Origin: Lysobacter sp.
GTDB lineage: Bacteria; Pseudomonadota; Gammaproteobacteria; Xanthomonadales; Xanthomonadaceae
Reading direction: 5' to 3'
Assembly (NCBI GenBank): GCA_008015835.1
Contig: SSGH01000023.1
Coordinates: 1 to 49,260, forward strand
DNA length: 49,260 nucleotides
In this document: piece by piece, positions 9,782-18,656 of the stretch
How positions within the stretch are numbered: the stretch's first letter is position 1
Layout: each line of letters starts with the position of its first letter
The notes under the pieces: model-generated
Seen by the model: only the letters and a program-made list of their open reading frames with translations
What the model was told of the DNA's origin: nothing
The model's database searches: none
Program-made: the position numbers and the translations under genes

Positions 9782-10258
9782 TCATTTCTTCCGGGAACGC
9801 ACCGGAAACGGATCGGTCGCCAACGAGGCGTTGCTGCTGCAATAGCGACGACAGGACTCGGCGTCGCGTTCGTTTTCCGGCAAGGTCAGCGTCAACGCGC
9901 GACGTCCGATTTCGAACCGGATCGGGCAGGCGTTCGTCTCGTCGCGTTCGGCGACCAGCGACCACCCGCTTTGCCCGCGTTCCAGCGTCATCGCGCCTTC
10001 CAACGAACAACCGCCTTGCGTGGTCGCGAACATATTCGTTTCGAGCGCGAAGCGGTAGCGCCCAGCGACGCCATCCCGCGTCAACGTCAACGCGTTCCAA
10101 GCGACGCACGGCACGTACGCGCCTTCGGTGGTGCGGTCGTAGCATTCGCCTCGCACGCGATACGTTCCGCCGAGATCGGGCGGCGACGGAGGACCCGCGA
10201 GCGCGGGGGCCGCGATAGCCGCGGACAGCAGTCCGATGCAGACGATCGTCGTTTTCAT
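9782..10258 (-). CDS. Small secreted protein of unknown function
   Basis: The product is 158 residues from ATG 10258, with a signal peptide ([21 protein letters not shown], cleavage near ALA-GPP). The mature protein has six or so cysteines, grouped as CYD...YVPC, GGCS, ACPI and CRRYC, which would suit disulfides in the periplasm or outside the cell. Beta-strand pattern around residues 40-130 ([33 protein letters not shown]). No family recognised. It sits 46 bases upstream of the end of the M20 peptidase gene and 55 bases from queF, all on the same strand. Confidence 0.75.
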   Translation of the reverse strand: MKTTIVCIGLLSAAIAAPALAGPPSPPDLGGTYRVRGECYDRTTEGAYVPCVAWNALTLTRDGVAGRYRFALETNMFATTQGGCSLEGAMTLERGQSGWSLVAERDETNACPIRFEIGRRALTLTLPENERDAESCRRYCSSNASLATDPFPVRSRKK

Positions 10259-10304
10259 TCGTGAGCCTGTTGGGGGAAGGGCGCGCGATACGCGTCCGCG
10301 CATT

Positions 10305-11636
10305 TTACGGCGAGTTCGCTCCATGCAGATAATCCAACGCCACCTGCAGCATCGACTTGAGCCCCGCGTCCAGCGCGGTTTCGTCGAGAAAGAACTCCGG
10401 CGAGTGGTTCGACGGCGCTTTCGTCGGGTCTTGCCCCGGCGGCGTCGAACCCACGAAGAAGAAGAACCCGGGCACTTCGCGGGCGTAGAACGAGAAATCC
10501 TCGGCGCCCATGTTCAAGTCCATTTCCACCACGTTCGCCGCGCCCATCGCGCGTTGGAGGCTGGGCAGCATCTTCGCGGTGAGCGCGGGGTCGTTCACCG
10601 TCACCGGGTTGCCCTTGGTGTCGGGGATTTTGGCGAGCGCGGTGGCGCCGTGCGCGGCGGACACGTGCGTGGCGACGTTTTCGAGATCCTTGAACACCGC
10701 TTGGCGCATGCCTTCGTCGAAGGTGCGGATGGTGCCGATCAATTCCACGCTGTCGGGGATGATGTTGTAGCGGATGCCGCCTTTGATCGCGCCGAAGCTG
10801 ACCACTACCGGCTGCTTGGAGATGTTTTGGCGACGGCTGACGATGGTTTGCGCGCTGCCGATGACATCCGCTGCGGCGACGATAGGGTCGACTCCGCCCC
10901 AGGGCCGCGAGCCGTGGGTTTGGCGGCCTTGGATCACGATGTTGAAGCGGTCCGACGCGGCCATCGCCGGGCCGCTGCGATAGCCGACCTTGCCGGCGTT
11001 GAGCGTGCTGAACACGTGCAGGCCGAACACCGCTTCGGGTTTGAAGTCGCGGAAGATGCCTTGCTTGAGCATTTCCTCGGCGCCGCCTTCCTCGCCGTCC
11101 GGCGGGCCTTCTTCGGCGGGTTGGAACACGAACATCACTTCGCCGGGCAGGTCGGCTTTCATCGCGACCAGCGCCTGCGCCACGCCCATCAGAATCGAGG
11201 TGTGCGCGTCGTGGCCGCAGGCGTGCATCACGCCGACGGTTTCGCCGCGAAACGTCGAAGTGGCTTTGGACGCGAACGGCAGCGCGTGGCGCTCGGTGAC
11301 CGGCAGCGCGTCCATATCCGCGCGAAGCGCGATGCGCGGGCCGGGTTTGCCGCCTTTGAGCACCGCGATCACGCCGGTGGTGGCGATGCCGGTCTTCACC
11401 TCCAGCCCGAGCGCGCGCAGATGGTCGGCGACGAGTTTCGCCGTGCGCACTTCGCGATTGCCGAGTTCGGGGTTTTGGTGGATGTCGCGGCGCCAACGCA
11501 GGACATCGGCTTGCAGACGCTCCGCTTGTCGGGCGACTTCGGGACGAATGCCGTCGTCGGCGCGCGCGGCGGGGGCGACGGTCGCGCCGAGCGTGGCGGC
11601 GAGGGCGAGGGCGAGGGCGAGCGAGGTCGTGCGCAT
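10305..11636 (-). CDS. Exported M20 family amidohydrolase (hippurate hydrolase/IAA-amino acid hydrolase type)
   Basis: The product is 443 residues from ATG 11636; the signal peptide is MRTTSLALALALAATLGA with cleavage near ARA-DD. It is a zinc peptidase of family M20D, removing an acyl group from N-acyl amino acids or acting on a peptide. Visible motifs are the metal-binding ALRADMDALPV, MHACGHDAHTSILMG, PAEEGPPDGEEGG and the later GAEDFSFY. HIHQNPEL-type start (RRDIHQNPELGN) is standard. The export signal is a feature of Xanthomonadaceae homologues and suggests a periplasmic scavenging enzyme. REP palindromes lie upstream of its start. Confidence 0.92.
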   Translation of the reverse strand: MRTTSLALALALAATLGATVAPAARADDGIRPEVARQAERLQADVLRWRRDIHQNPELGNREVRTAKLVADHLRALGLEVKTGIATTGVIAVLKGGKPGPRIALRADMDALPVTERHALPFASKATSTFRGETVGVMHACGHDAHTSILMGVAQALVAMKADLPGEVMFVFQPAEEGPPDGEEGGAEEMLKQGIFRDFKPEAVFGLHVFSTLNAGKVGYRSGPAMAASDRFNIVIQGRQTHGSRPWGGVDPIVAAADVIGSAQTIVSRRQNISKQPVVVSFGAIKGGIRYNIIPDSVELIGTIRTFDEGMRQAVFKDLENVATHVSAAHGATALAKIPDTKGNPVTVNDPALTAKMLPSLQRAMGAANVVEMDLNMGAEDFSFYAREVPGFFFFVGSTPPGQDPTKAPSNHSPEFFLDETALDAGLKSMLQVALDYLHGANSP

Positions 11637-11702
11637 GCGAAGGCTCCGAAGGACTGCGGCGATGCTAACCGAAGCGCTGCGGCGGCGTTCGGCGATGTCG
11701 CG

Positions 11703-12001
11703 GTAGGAGCGGCGCAAGCCGCGACCGCCATGTTTCTTGTGGGAGGGCCGGGAGGCCCGATCGGGTACCGACATATCGCGGCGACCTTCGAATCTTCGGT
11801 CGCGCCTGTCGGCGCTCCTACAAACAGCGGCTCGCTACAGGCACCAGACCGATCGGCCTGCCGGCCCTCCCACACACGGTGCAGGGGCTGCGCTCGTAAG
11901 CTTTTCCTAACAGGCATCTCTGGCGTCGGGCTTGTTGGGCCGCAGGGCTGGATCGGTCCTGCTGGCCCTCCCACAGGTCGTGGCTTGCGCCGCTCCTACA
12001 A
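11703..12001. repeat. Cluster of REP-type palindromes in nested inverted order
   Basis: Six short elements of at least three types are packed into 300 bases: type A at 11703-11726 (gtaggagcggcgcaagccgc) and its inverted copy at 11977-12001; type B at 11739-11764 (gtgggagggccgg...) with inverted copies at about 11850-11874 and 11950-11975; type C at 11798-11822 (gcgcctgtcggcgctcctac). A and A' flank B and B', giving a nested arrangement. Type C is close to the element at 31504-31578. Such elements are mobilised by RAYT transposases in related bacteria; none is encoded here. The stretch 11640-12076 holds no gene that can be supported. Confidence 0.85.
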
Positions 12002-12076
12002 CAGATGCCGCGGGCGGGCTCGTCAAACCGGGCGTCGGCGTGCGAGGCTGCGCGCTTCCGTCGCCGTGGCGACGCC

Positions 12077-13417
12077 ATGGCCTCCGCCTCCGTGTCCTCG
12101 ACCGATCCGTCCCGTTTGCAAGGCGACGCCGCGCTGATTCGCGCCGTCGGTACGTTCGCGCTCACCGCCGCGGTGATCAACGTCATCGTCGGCGGCGGCA
12201 TCTTCAAGATGCCGTCGTCGCTGGCCGGCGGCATGGGCGCGGCCGCGCCGCTCGCGCTCATCGCCGGCGCGTTCGCCATCGTGCCGGTCGCGCTATGCTT
12301 CGCCGCGATCGGCAGCCGCACCCACGCCACCGGCGGCCCGTACACGTATCTGACCGCGGTGTTCGGGCCGTTCGCGGGTTTCGTGGCCGGCGCGCTGATG
12401 TGGATCAGCAACGTCGCCTCCAGCGCCGGCGTCGCCGCGGCGTTCGCGGTGCAGATGGCGAATTTGATGCCGGTGTTCGCCGAGAAAACGCCGCGCATCC
12501 TGCTGCTGACGGCGCTGTATCTCGCGCTGTTCGCGCTGAACGCGTTCGGCGTGAAGCTGGGCGCGCGCGCCGTGGCCGCGCTGGCCGCGATCAAACTGAC
12601 GCCCTTGTTCTTGTTGGCGCTCATCGGCATCTGGTTCGTCGATTGGAACAACGTGAGCTTCGCGTTCGGCGATGTGCCGTCGATTTCCGCGCTCGGCGCG
12701 TCGATGGTGCTGGTGATGTTCGCCTATTCCGGCATGGAAACCGCGCTGGTGCCGTCGGGCGAATTGCGCGACCCGTCGCGCAACGTGCCGCGCGCCACCA
12801 TCGCCGCGATCGCGCTGGTGGTGTTGCTGTATCTGGGCCTGCAGATCGTCGGCCAGGGCGTGTTGGGCGCGAAGCTCGGCGCCAGCGGCGTGCCGGTCGC
12901 CGACACCGCGGGCGCGCTGTGGGCCCCCGGGCGCGTCGCGCTGTTGATCACCGCCTGCGTGTCGATGGCGGGGTTCATGCTGGGCAATCTGCTGGGCACC
13001 TCGCGCTTGGTGTTCGCGCTGGGTCGCGACGGTTATCTGCCGCGCGCGTTCGGCCGCGTCACCGCGACCCATCGCGTGCCGCTGCTGGCGTTGGCGACGC
13101 ACGCGAGTTTGGCGTGGTTGCTCGCGCTCGGCGGCACGTTCGATGCGTTGGCGCTGATCTCCGGCGGCGCGATCTGTCTGACCTACGGCTTCGTCGCGCT
13201 CGCCGCGTGGCGCGCGCAGCGGATCGATTTGCGTCAAGACGGCGCCTCGCCGTTCGTGCTGCCCGGCGGCGCGCTGATCCCCGCCGTATCGCTGCTGGCG
13301 ATGCTGGCGATCACCGCCACGCTGACCGCGCAGGAGTGGACGGCGATTGCCGTCGCGCTGGCGGCGTTGGTGGCGGTGTACGGTGTGTTGCGGCTGTTGC
13401 GTCCGCGCGCGCCCTGA
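12077..13417 (+). CDS. APC superfamily amino acid permease
   Basis: The product is 446 residues from ATG 12077; an earlier in-frame start at 12005 lies inside the REP region and is less likely. It has about twelve hydrophobic segments and the typical first helix of the family, with NVIVGGGIFKMPSSLAGGMG breaking the helix at the substrate site. GGPYTYL and FAYSGMETALVPSGE are the second and sixth helix motifs of APC permeases. It is an inner membrane secondary transporter, likely for an amino acid or polyamine by proton symport or exchange; substrate unknown. Confidence 0.9.
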   Translation: MASASVSSTDPSRLQGDAALIRAVGTFALTAAVINVIVGGGIFKMPSSLAGGMGAAAPLALIAGAFAIVPVALCFAAIGSRTHATGGPYTYLTAVFGPFAGFVAGALMWISNVASSAGVAAAFAVQMANLMPVFAEKTPRILLLTALYLALFALNAFGVKLGARAVAALAAIKLTPLFLLALIGIWFVDWNNVSFAFGDVPSISALGASMVLVMFAYSGMETALVPSGELRDPSRNVPRATIAAIALVVLLYLGLQIVGQGVLGAKLGASGVPVADTAGALWAPGRVALLITACVSMAGFMLGNLLGTSRLVFALGRDGYLPRAFGRVTATHRVPLLALATHASLAWLLALGGTFDALALISGGAICLTYGFVALAAWRAQRIDLRQDGASPFVLPGGALIPAVSLLAMLAITATLTAQEWTAIAVALAALVAVYGVLRLLRPRAP

Positions 13418-13531
13418 TCGCGGCGACGCCATTCATCACGTGCGGCGCGCGACGACGCGGCTCTCGACAGCGCGGCTCTCGACGCTCGACTTCGCGACGA
13501 TTCGATTCGCCATCGCGCGATCCGCCCCGTC

Positions 13532-13562
13532 ACGGCCCCGGCGATGTTCGTGCCGGGGCCGT
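13532..13562. terminator. Hairpin between convergent genes
   Basis: An 11-bp perfect stem (acggccccggc / gccggggccgt) with a 9-base loop sits between the permease end at 13417 and the convergent small secreted protein ending at 13577. It can form on both strands. There is no long T run. Confidence 0.7.
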
Positions 13563-13576
13563 GTGCGTGCGGCCAA

Positions 13577-13885
13577 TCAAGGCGTGGTTCTGGCGCAGTA
13601 ATGACCGGCAGCGACCCAGCCACCCGAGCTGGTCCAATTCCCGACCACCCCAAGGCACTGCTCGAATGTGTTGGTGACCACGATGTTGCACACCACATTG
13701 CTCTGCCCTGTCCAGGGGTTGGTTTGGTTTCTGCAGACGATCGCGGTCCATCCTTCCAACCAACTCCCGCCTCCGCCCGGACCGCCGATGATCGGCCCGC
13801 CGATTTGTGCGGCGGACAACGGCGATGCGGTCGCCGCGGCGACGGCGAGCAGGGCGAAGGCGAGGGATTGTTTCAACGAGACCAT
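13577..13885 (-). CDS. Small secreted protein, 102 residues, four cysteines
   Basis: Translation from ATG 13885 gives a signal peptide (MVSLKQSLAFALLAVAAATASPLSA, cleavage near SAA-QIGG), then a Gly/Pro-rich segment (IGGPIIGGPGGGGSW) and a short Cys-containing domain with CRNQTNPW, VVCNIVV, FEQCLG and HYCARTT. An AAGGAATT-type Shine-Dalgarno (aggaattcg) precedes the ATG. The four Cys could form two disulfides. No family recognised; it may be an extracellular small protein. It is divergent from the pair of large secreted paralogues that follow. Confidence 0.8.
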   Translation of the reverse strand: MVSLKQSLAFALLAVAAATASPLSAAQIGGPIIGGPGGGGSWLEGWTAIVCRNQTNPWTGQSNVVCNIVVTNTFEQCLGVVGNWTSSGGWVAAGHYCARTTP

Positions 13886-14320
13886 GACGAATTCCTTTCG
13901 ACGACCACGACGCTGTGGCCGTCGACACCATAAACACGCCGCCGCGCGCCGCAAGCAAGCCCGCGTGCGGCGAATCGTCGAATCGCTCGCCGCATCGCGG
14001 GCCAATCGAAGGTCGAAATCGCCGATATCCGGTTGATTCGGCGTGCGACCGCGCCGTCGAGCGAAGGTCGTGCGCGCGCCATCGCGCCGCTCGTTTTTGC
14101 CCGGCTTTATCCTGCGTTCGGCGTCCGATTCGCCGCGCGAGCACCCCGGGATGCCCCACGCCGCGCCGCTCGTCGCCGCGATGCGCGCGGCGCGCCGTCG
14201 CGGGTGTAGGCTCATTTCGCGCCGGCGCGGACGCCGGCCACACAGGGGCGACTCCGGTCGTCGGCCGGGTCGCCTGAACATGGAATGCGAACGAATCGCA
14301 CGTTCAAGGAGATCCACAAC
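13886..14320. other. Divergent intergenic region, leader of the first secreted paralogue
   Basis: No coding frame here has convincing support. The last 120 bases, including an AAGGAG ribosome-binding site at about 14306, resemble the leader in front of the second paralogue (16085-16216): both have a gccggcgc-gacgccgg palindrome and both end in cgcacgntcaaggagat followed by a short spacer and ATGAACGCA. The duplication therefore included the upstream control region. Confidence 0.6.
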
Positions 14321-15817
14321 ATGAACGCAATACGCAACTCTCGCGGGCGCCGCCCGTCTTCGTTGGCGCTGAGCCTGATCGCCGTCGGATTAGCGCCCTT
14401 CGCCGCCTCCGCGCAAAGCTGGGAGGTGTATTCCGGCCTCAACCCGCATCAAGAACGATTGCACGGCGTCGCCGACGTGCAGTTCTGCACGGGCGGCGGC
14501 CAGGTGGCGACGGGCACGCAGACCGTGCCGCCCACGGTGGCCGGGTTCAACAACATCCTCGTGGAACGCAAGAACGCCGCGAACCCCATCGCCGGGCCGT
14601 GGCGCTTCAGCTACGACAGCGGCCGCTCCGAGGAAGGGCGCGGCATCGTCGAATACACCGACGGCAGCGGCTTCGCCGTCGTCGGCACCTGGGATACCCT
14701 CGCCACGCCGGTGCAAACGCATCTGACCATCAGCAAGGTCGATTGCAACGGCAACATGGTGTGGCACCGCAGCTACGGCACCACCGCCGGCAAACACGTC
14801 GCTTGGGACATCATCCGCGCCACCACCGGCGACAGCGCGTTCGGCACCTCGCCAGGCGATCTGATCGCATTGGCCGAGTACAACACCGGCGCCACGAATT
14901 TCGTCCGCGTCGCGCGCGTGAGGAACAACGGCACCTTGATTTGGATGCGCGACTACAGCGTGCCCGGCGCGTTGTCCGTGTTGACCGGTCGCGGGATCGC
15001 CGAGGTCGAAACGCCTTCGCTCGCCGATAACCTGGTCGTCGCCGGCGGCTACGGCAACAACGCGGCGATTTTCCAAATCGACGGCAATAACGGCGCGTAC
15101 ATTTGCGGCTCGCAATTGCCGGGGCAAGGGCTGTCGCGCTTCAACGACATCGCCCGTCACGGCGCCTCCGGCACCACGATCGCGCCGGGGTTCACCGCCG
15201 TCGGCGAAACCCGCACCGCGGCCACCGCGCTGCCGCAGGCCTTCGTCGCAAGCTACCGCAGCACTGCCTGTGGGCTACAGCGTCAGGTGCATTGGGGCTC
15301 GCCGAACGAAAGCGAAACCGCGCAGGCGGTGACCACCACGCGCGCCACGACGTTCAGCACCGTGCCGAACGGGCAACTGCTGATCGTCGGCAATATCGTG
15401 GGCCCGTATCTGGGCGCGAACAGCAACGACGTGTGGTCGCATCTGATGGTGCCGATCAACCTGACGCCCTACATCGCCGGCGGCTACACCGGCATGCGTT
15501 ACGGCACGCAGGGCCCGGGCTTGGCGGGCATCGAAACCGTCGCGGATGTCGCCGAAAGCAGCAACGGCGCGCATTTCGTCGGCGCCACGTCCAGCAACTG
15601 GGACGGCCTGGGCGACCCGCTCGACGGGTATTCGGTGCGCATGGGCTTCGGCGGCATGAAGACGCTGTGCAGCGTGCCGTGGACGGCGCCCGTCGTCGCG
15701 CTGCTGCCGGCGACCTCGCTCGCGGTATCGCCCACGCCGATTTCGCCGTCGCTCACGCTCAGTCCGCTGACGCGCGCGACGATTCCGGCGGCGCTGTGCT
15801 GCGGGATCGGGCCGTAA
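14321..15817 (+). CDS. Large secreted protein, paralogue 1 of a tandem pair
   Basis: The product is 498 residues from ATG 14321, chosen for the AAGGAG at the right distance. The signal peptide ends near residue 31 (GLAPFAASA-QSWEV). The mature protein has repeated beta segments, such as SGFAVVGTWDT, DNLVVAGGYGNNAAIFQID, GFTAVGETRT and GQLLIVGNIVGPY, each ending in a hydrophobic strand after a G-x-T/N turn, which suggests a beta-propeller-like or SBBP-type repeat fold. Conserved Cys pairs are present (VQFC, VDCNGN, YICGS, TACGL, TLCSVPW, ALCCGIGP). It resembles exported proteins of unknown function. The second copy follows at 16217. Confidence 0.85.
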   Translation: MNAIRNSRGRRPSSLALSLIAVGLAPFAASAQSWEVYSGLNPHQERLHGVADVQFCTGGGQVATGTQTVPPTVAGFNNILVERKNAANPIAGPWRFSYDSGRSEEGRGIVEYTDGSGFAVVGTWDTLATPVQTHLTISKVDCNGNMVWHRSYGTTAGKHVAWDIIRATTGDSAFGTSPGDLIALAEYNTGATNFVRVARVRNNGTLIWMRDYSVPGALSVLTGRGIAEVETPSLADNLVVAGGYGNNAAIFQIDGNNGAYICGSQLPGQGLSRFNDIARHGASGTTIAPGFTAVGETRTAATALPQAFVASYRSTACGLQRQVHWGSPNESETAQAVTTTRATTFSTVPNGQLLIVGNIVGPYLGANSNDVWSHLMVPINLTPYIAGGYTGMRYGTQGPGLAGIETVADVAESSNGAHFVGATSSNWDGLGDPLDGYSVRMGFGGMKTLCSVPWTAPVVALLPATSLAVSPTPISPSLTLSPLTRATIPAALCCGIGP

Positions 15818-15866
15818 GCGCGACCGCTCCTCGCGACGCGACATCGCGAGAAGCGTACGTCATGAA

Positions 15867-15906
15867 CGCCCCCGCGCACTCGGCTTCGACCGGGTGCGCG
15901 GGGGCG
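15867..15906. terminator. Hairpin after the first secreted paralogue
   Basis: A perfect 13-bp stem (cgcccccgcgcac / gtgcgcgggggcg) with a 14-base loop is followed by gaacgttt. It probably ends transcription of the first paralogue, so the two copies are likely separate transcription units. Confidence 0.75.
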
Positions 15907-16216
15907 AACGTTTGGGTCGTGCCGACGCGCGCGACGCGCATCGGCCGTGTACACGAACCTCCGCTCGGCGATTCATCGTTTGAATCGCGAATGCTCGCCC
16001 ACGCGACCGAATCCGCGAAAACGGCCCCGTTTCCGGCGATTTCGACCCGGGTTTGACCCGCGATTTCGCGCCGCGCGGACCGTTTCGCGGCGTAGCCTCG
16101 TTTCGGGCCGGCGCCGACGCCGGTCGAACGCGGGCGATTCGGATATCGATCGGAGCGATCGATCGGATCGCGCGCACGGAACGCGAAACATTCGCACGCT
16201 CAAGGAGATCGAGAAC

Positions 16217-17728
16217 ATGAACGCAAGACGCAATATGCGCGGACGCCGCCCGCGGTGGATCGCGCTGTGCCTGCTCGCCGCAGGGCTCGCGCCCTTCGCC
16301 GCCGCGGCGCAGAGTTGGGAAGTGCATTCGGGCCTCAACCCACACAAAGAAGTGCTGCGCGGCGTCGTCGATGTACGTTATTGCCCCGGGGGCGGCATGG
16401 CCTCCGTCGGCGCCCAGGAGATGCCGCCGGGTACGCCCGGTGGCGGCAACATCATCGTCGAGCGCGTCTACGCCACGACGCCGTTAGGCGCGCCGTCGTG
16501 GCGATACAGCTACGACAGCGGATATTCGGAGTACGGCGGCGGCATCGTCGAATACACCGACGGCAGCGGATTCGCCATCGTCGCCTCGCGGGTCGAATCC
16601 ACCTCGCCGCAGCTCACGCGGCTGACCATCAGCAAGATCGATTGCAACGGCAATATGGTCTGGCATCGCGGCTATAGCCTGACGGCCGGCTACAACGTCT
16701 CGTGGGACATCATTCGCGCCAATACCGGCACGCCCGCTTCAGGAACGAACCCCGGCGACTTGGTCGCGGTCGGCGAGTACAACGTGAGCGGCTTGCGATA
16801 CGTCCGCGTGGTCCGCGCCGAAAACACGATGGGCAATTTGATTTGGACGCGCGATTACAGCATGCCGACGGGCGTGCCGACGTCCGGTCGCGGTATCGCC
16901 GAAGTGGACACGCCCAGCGCGACCGATCATTTGGTCGTCGCCGGTGGCTTGGGCGCGAACGCGGCGATCTTCGAAGTGGACGGCGACACCGGCGCGTTCG
17001 TGTGCGGCACGCAATCGGCCGGGCTGGGCGGCGGGTCGATTTTCAACGATATCGTGCGGCACGGCGGCAGCACCGGCATCGCGCCCGGTTTCACCGCCGT
17101 GGGCGATACGCGGGCGCCCACCGGAGCCCCGTCGCAAGCGTACGTCGCCAGTTACGTGACCGGCCCGACGGCGCCCTGCGCCCTCAAGAAACAAGTCCAT
17201 TGGGGCGCCGGCACCGACCACGAATCCGCGCAGGCGGTGACCACCACATTGGGTGGTAGCTTCAGCGCCGTGCCGGTCGGACAGTTGTTGATCGCGGGCA
17301 ATGTCGTCGGCCCGTATTCCACGAATCCCAATAGCGCGGATGTGTGGACGCATTTGATGGTGCCGAACACGCTGACGCCTTTCGTCTCCGCCACCTACAC
17401 CGGCCAACGCTATGGCACGTTCGCCGCCGGTCTGTCGGGCGCCGAAACCGTCGCGGATGTCGCCGAAAGCACCGGCGGCGGCTATTTCGTGGGCATGAGC
17501 ACCAGCCCCTGGGTCGCGGGCGATTCGCAATACGGCTACTCGACGAGGATGCGTTTTTCCGACAGCAGAACGATGTGCAGCGTGCCTTGGAAGGCCCCGG
17601 TCGCGTTGTTGGCGTCGTCTTCCGCGTTCGTTCTCGCCGATCCGCGTTACGACCCGAGCGTTTGGCTGCATCCGTTGCCGCGCTCGCCGATCAAAGCCGA
17701 TTTCTGCTGCAATTACAGCCCGCTGTAA
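16217..17728 (+). CDS. Large secreted protein, paralogue 2 of a tandem pair
   Basis: The product is 503 residues from ATG 16217 behind AAGGAG. It is collinear with the gene at 14321: same signal peptide style (GLAPFAAAA-QSWEV), the same opening (SGLNPHKEVLRGVVDVRYC against SGLNPHQERLHGVADVQFC), and shared blocks such as YTDGSGFA, ISKIDCNGNMVWHR, AETVADVAES and MCSVPW. Several loops differ and the C terminus diverges (KADFCCNYSPL against ALCCGIGP). The frame opens upstream as far as 15947, but that part lies in the leader and shows no signal peptide. Function is unknown; extracellular or surface location is likely. Confidence 0.87.
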   Translation: MNARRNMRGRRPRWIALCLLAAGLAPFAAAAQSWEVHSGLNPHKEVLRGVVDVRYCPGGGMASVGAQEMPPGTPGGGNIIVERVYATTPLGAPSWRYSYDSGYSEYGGGIVEYTDGSGFAIVASRVESTSPQLTRLTISKIDCNGNMVWHRGYSLTAGYNVSWDIIRANTGTPASGTNPGDLVAVGEYNVSGLRYVRVVRAENTMGNLIWTRDYSMPTGVPTSGRGIAEVDTPSATDHLVVAGGLGANAAIFEVDGDTGAFVCGTQSAGLGGGSIFNDIVRHGGSTGIAPGFTAVGDTRAPTGAPSQAYVASYVTGPTAPCALKKQVHWGAGTDHESAQAVTTTLGGSFSAVPVGQLLIAGNVVGPYSTNPNSADVWTHLMVPNTLTPFVSATYTGQRYGTFAAGLSGAETVADVAESTGGGYFVGMSTSPWVAGDSQYGYSTRMRFSDSRTMCSVPWKAPVALLASSSAFVLADPRYDPSVWLHPLPRSPIKADFCCNYSPL

Positions 17729-17755
17729 CGGGCGGGGATCGCACTGCGTTATCCG

Positions 17756-17821
17756 CGCTATCCCGCTTCTCGAACGAGAGGCGGGATAGCGGCGGAACCT
17801 CTGAATTGTTCAGAGGTTCCG
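17756..17821. terminator. Two consecutive strong hairpins
   Basis: The first is a 17-bp stem at 17756-17772/17775-17791 with one G-T wobble and a 2-base gap. The second, at 17793-17821, has a perfect 12-bp stem (ggaacctctgaa / ttcagaggttcc) plus a closing C-G pair and a 3-base loop. They lie between the convergent genes ending at 17728 and 17869, so a bidirectional terminator is likely. Confidence 0.75.
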
Positions 17822-17868
17822 TAACGCGATGGCCTCGGAAACCTAGCCGTCTCCCGTTCGACCCGCCG

Positions 17869-18654
17869 TCAGAGCAACCACTGCGGCGAAAACAGCGCCG
17901 CTTCCGGTAAACGCGCGGCGTTGGCCGCGGCGTCGGCCAAGAGGCGATCGGCCTGCACCGGGCCGATCAAATCGGCGGCCAGCAGATACAAGCCGTGCGC
18001 GAAGGCGCGCAGATCCTCCGCATGCCGCAGCGGCGGCAGCGCGTCGATGCGGAAACGCGTTTCCGCCCACAGCCGGAACCGTTCCATCAGCGCGCGTTCT
18101 TGGTCGGTGTCGCCGCCGGGAAGATCGCCGACGGCTTGACGCAAAACGCCGGGATGTCGGTCGGCCTTGGCGAGAATCGCCGCGCACAGCGGTTGCGCGA
18201 ACGCCGAAAACACGATGCGCTCCGGCGAGGTCGCGCCGAAGGCGGCCTCCGCGGCGGCATTCGTCGCGGGCGCGACACCCGGCGACGATACGGCTGTCGC
18301 GACCTGCGGCGGCGCGTTCGACGGCGGCGACGAGGCGACGGGCGCGGGCTCGGCGCTTCCGCGCGTTTCGACGATCCAACCGTCGGGCACCCGCGGCAAC
18401 GTCTCGTAGGGCTGCGTCAAGCCTTGGAACAGGCGCCGCTGGAATTCGGATTTCTGCTGCGCATCGAACGCCGCTTCTTTCGCGATCACCGCGGCGAACC
18501 GAGTGACGACGAAATGCGCCTCGTGGCTGTGATCGCGCTGCCACCGTTCGAAATAACCGCGCACGACTTGCGGGTCGCGGAACGTTTCCTGCAGCGCGCG
18601 ATAGATCACGCGCCGCCGGTAGTTCAAACCCAGCTTGCCGTCCGCGCCCGACAC
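17869..18654 (-). CDS. Unknown protein coupled to amt
   Basis: The product is 261 residues if it starts at GTG 18654, two bases after the amt stop codon; there is no ATG in the N-terminal part of the frame. The sequence is soluble and mostly helical, starting VSGADGKLGLNYRRRVIYRALQ. A central stretch (residues about 105-150) is Ala/Pro/Ser-rich and looks like a linker between an N-terminal helical domain (DHSHEAHFVVTRFAAVIAKEA) and a C-terminal helical domain ending ALFSPQWLL. No family recognised. The tight spacing implies co-translation with the ammonium transporter, a position where GlnK is often found, but it is not PII-like. A link to nitrogen sensing is only inference. Confidence 0.8.
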   Translation of the reverse strand: MSGADGKLGLNYRRRVIYRALQETFRDPQVVRGYFERWQRDHSHEAHFVVTRFAAVIAKEAAFDAQQKSEFQRRLFQGLTQPYETLPRVPDGWIVETRGSAEPAPVASSPPSNAPPQVATAVSSPGVAPATNAAAEAAFGATSPERIVFSAFAQPLCAAILAKADRHPGVLRQAVGDLPGGDTDQERALMERFRLWAETRFRIDALPPLRHAEDLRAFAHGLYLLAADLIGPVQADRLLADAAANAARLPEAALFSPQWLL

Positions 18655-18656
18655 GC

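Noticed and set aside
10236-12137. Plus-strand 633-residue frame over the M20 peptidase and REP region
   Set aside because: Antisense shadow of the peptidase gene; no motif and REP sequence at the end.
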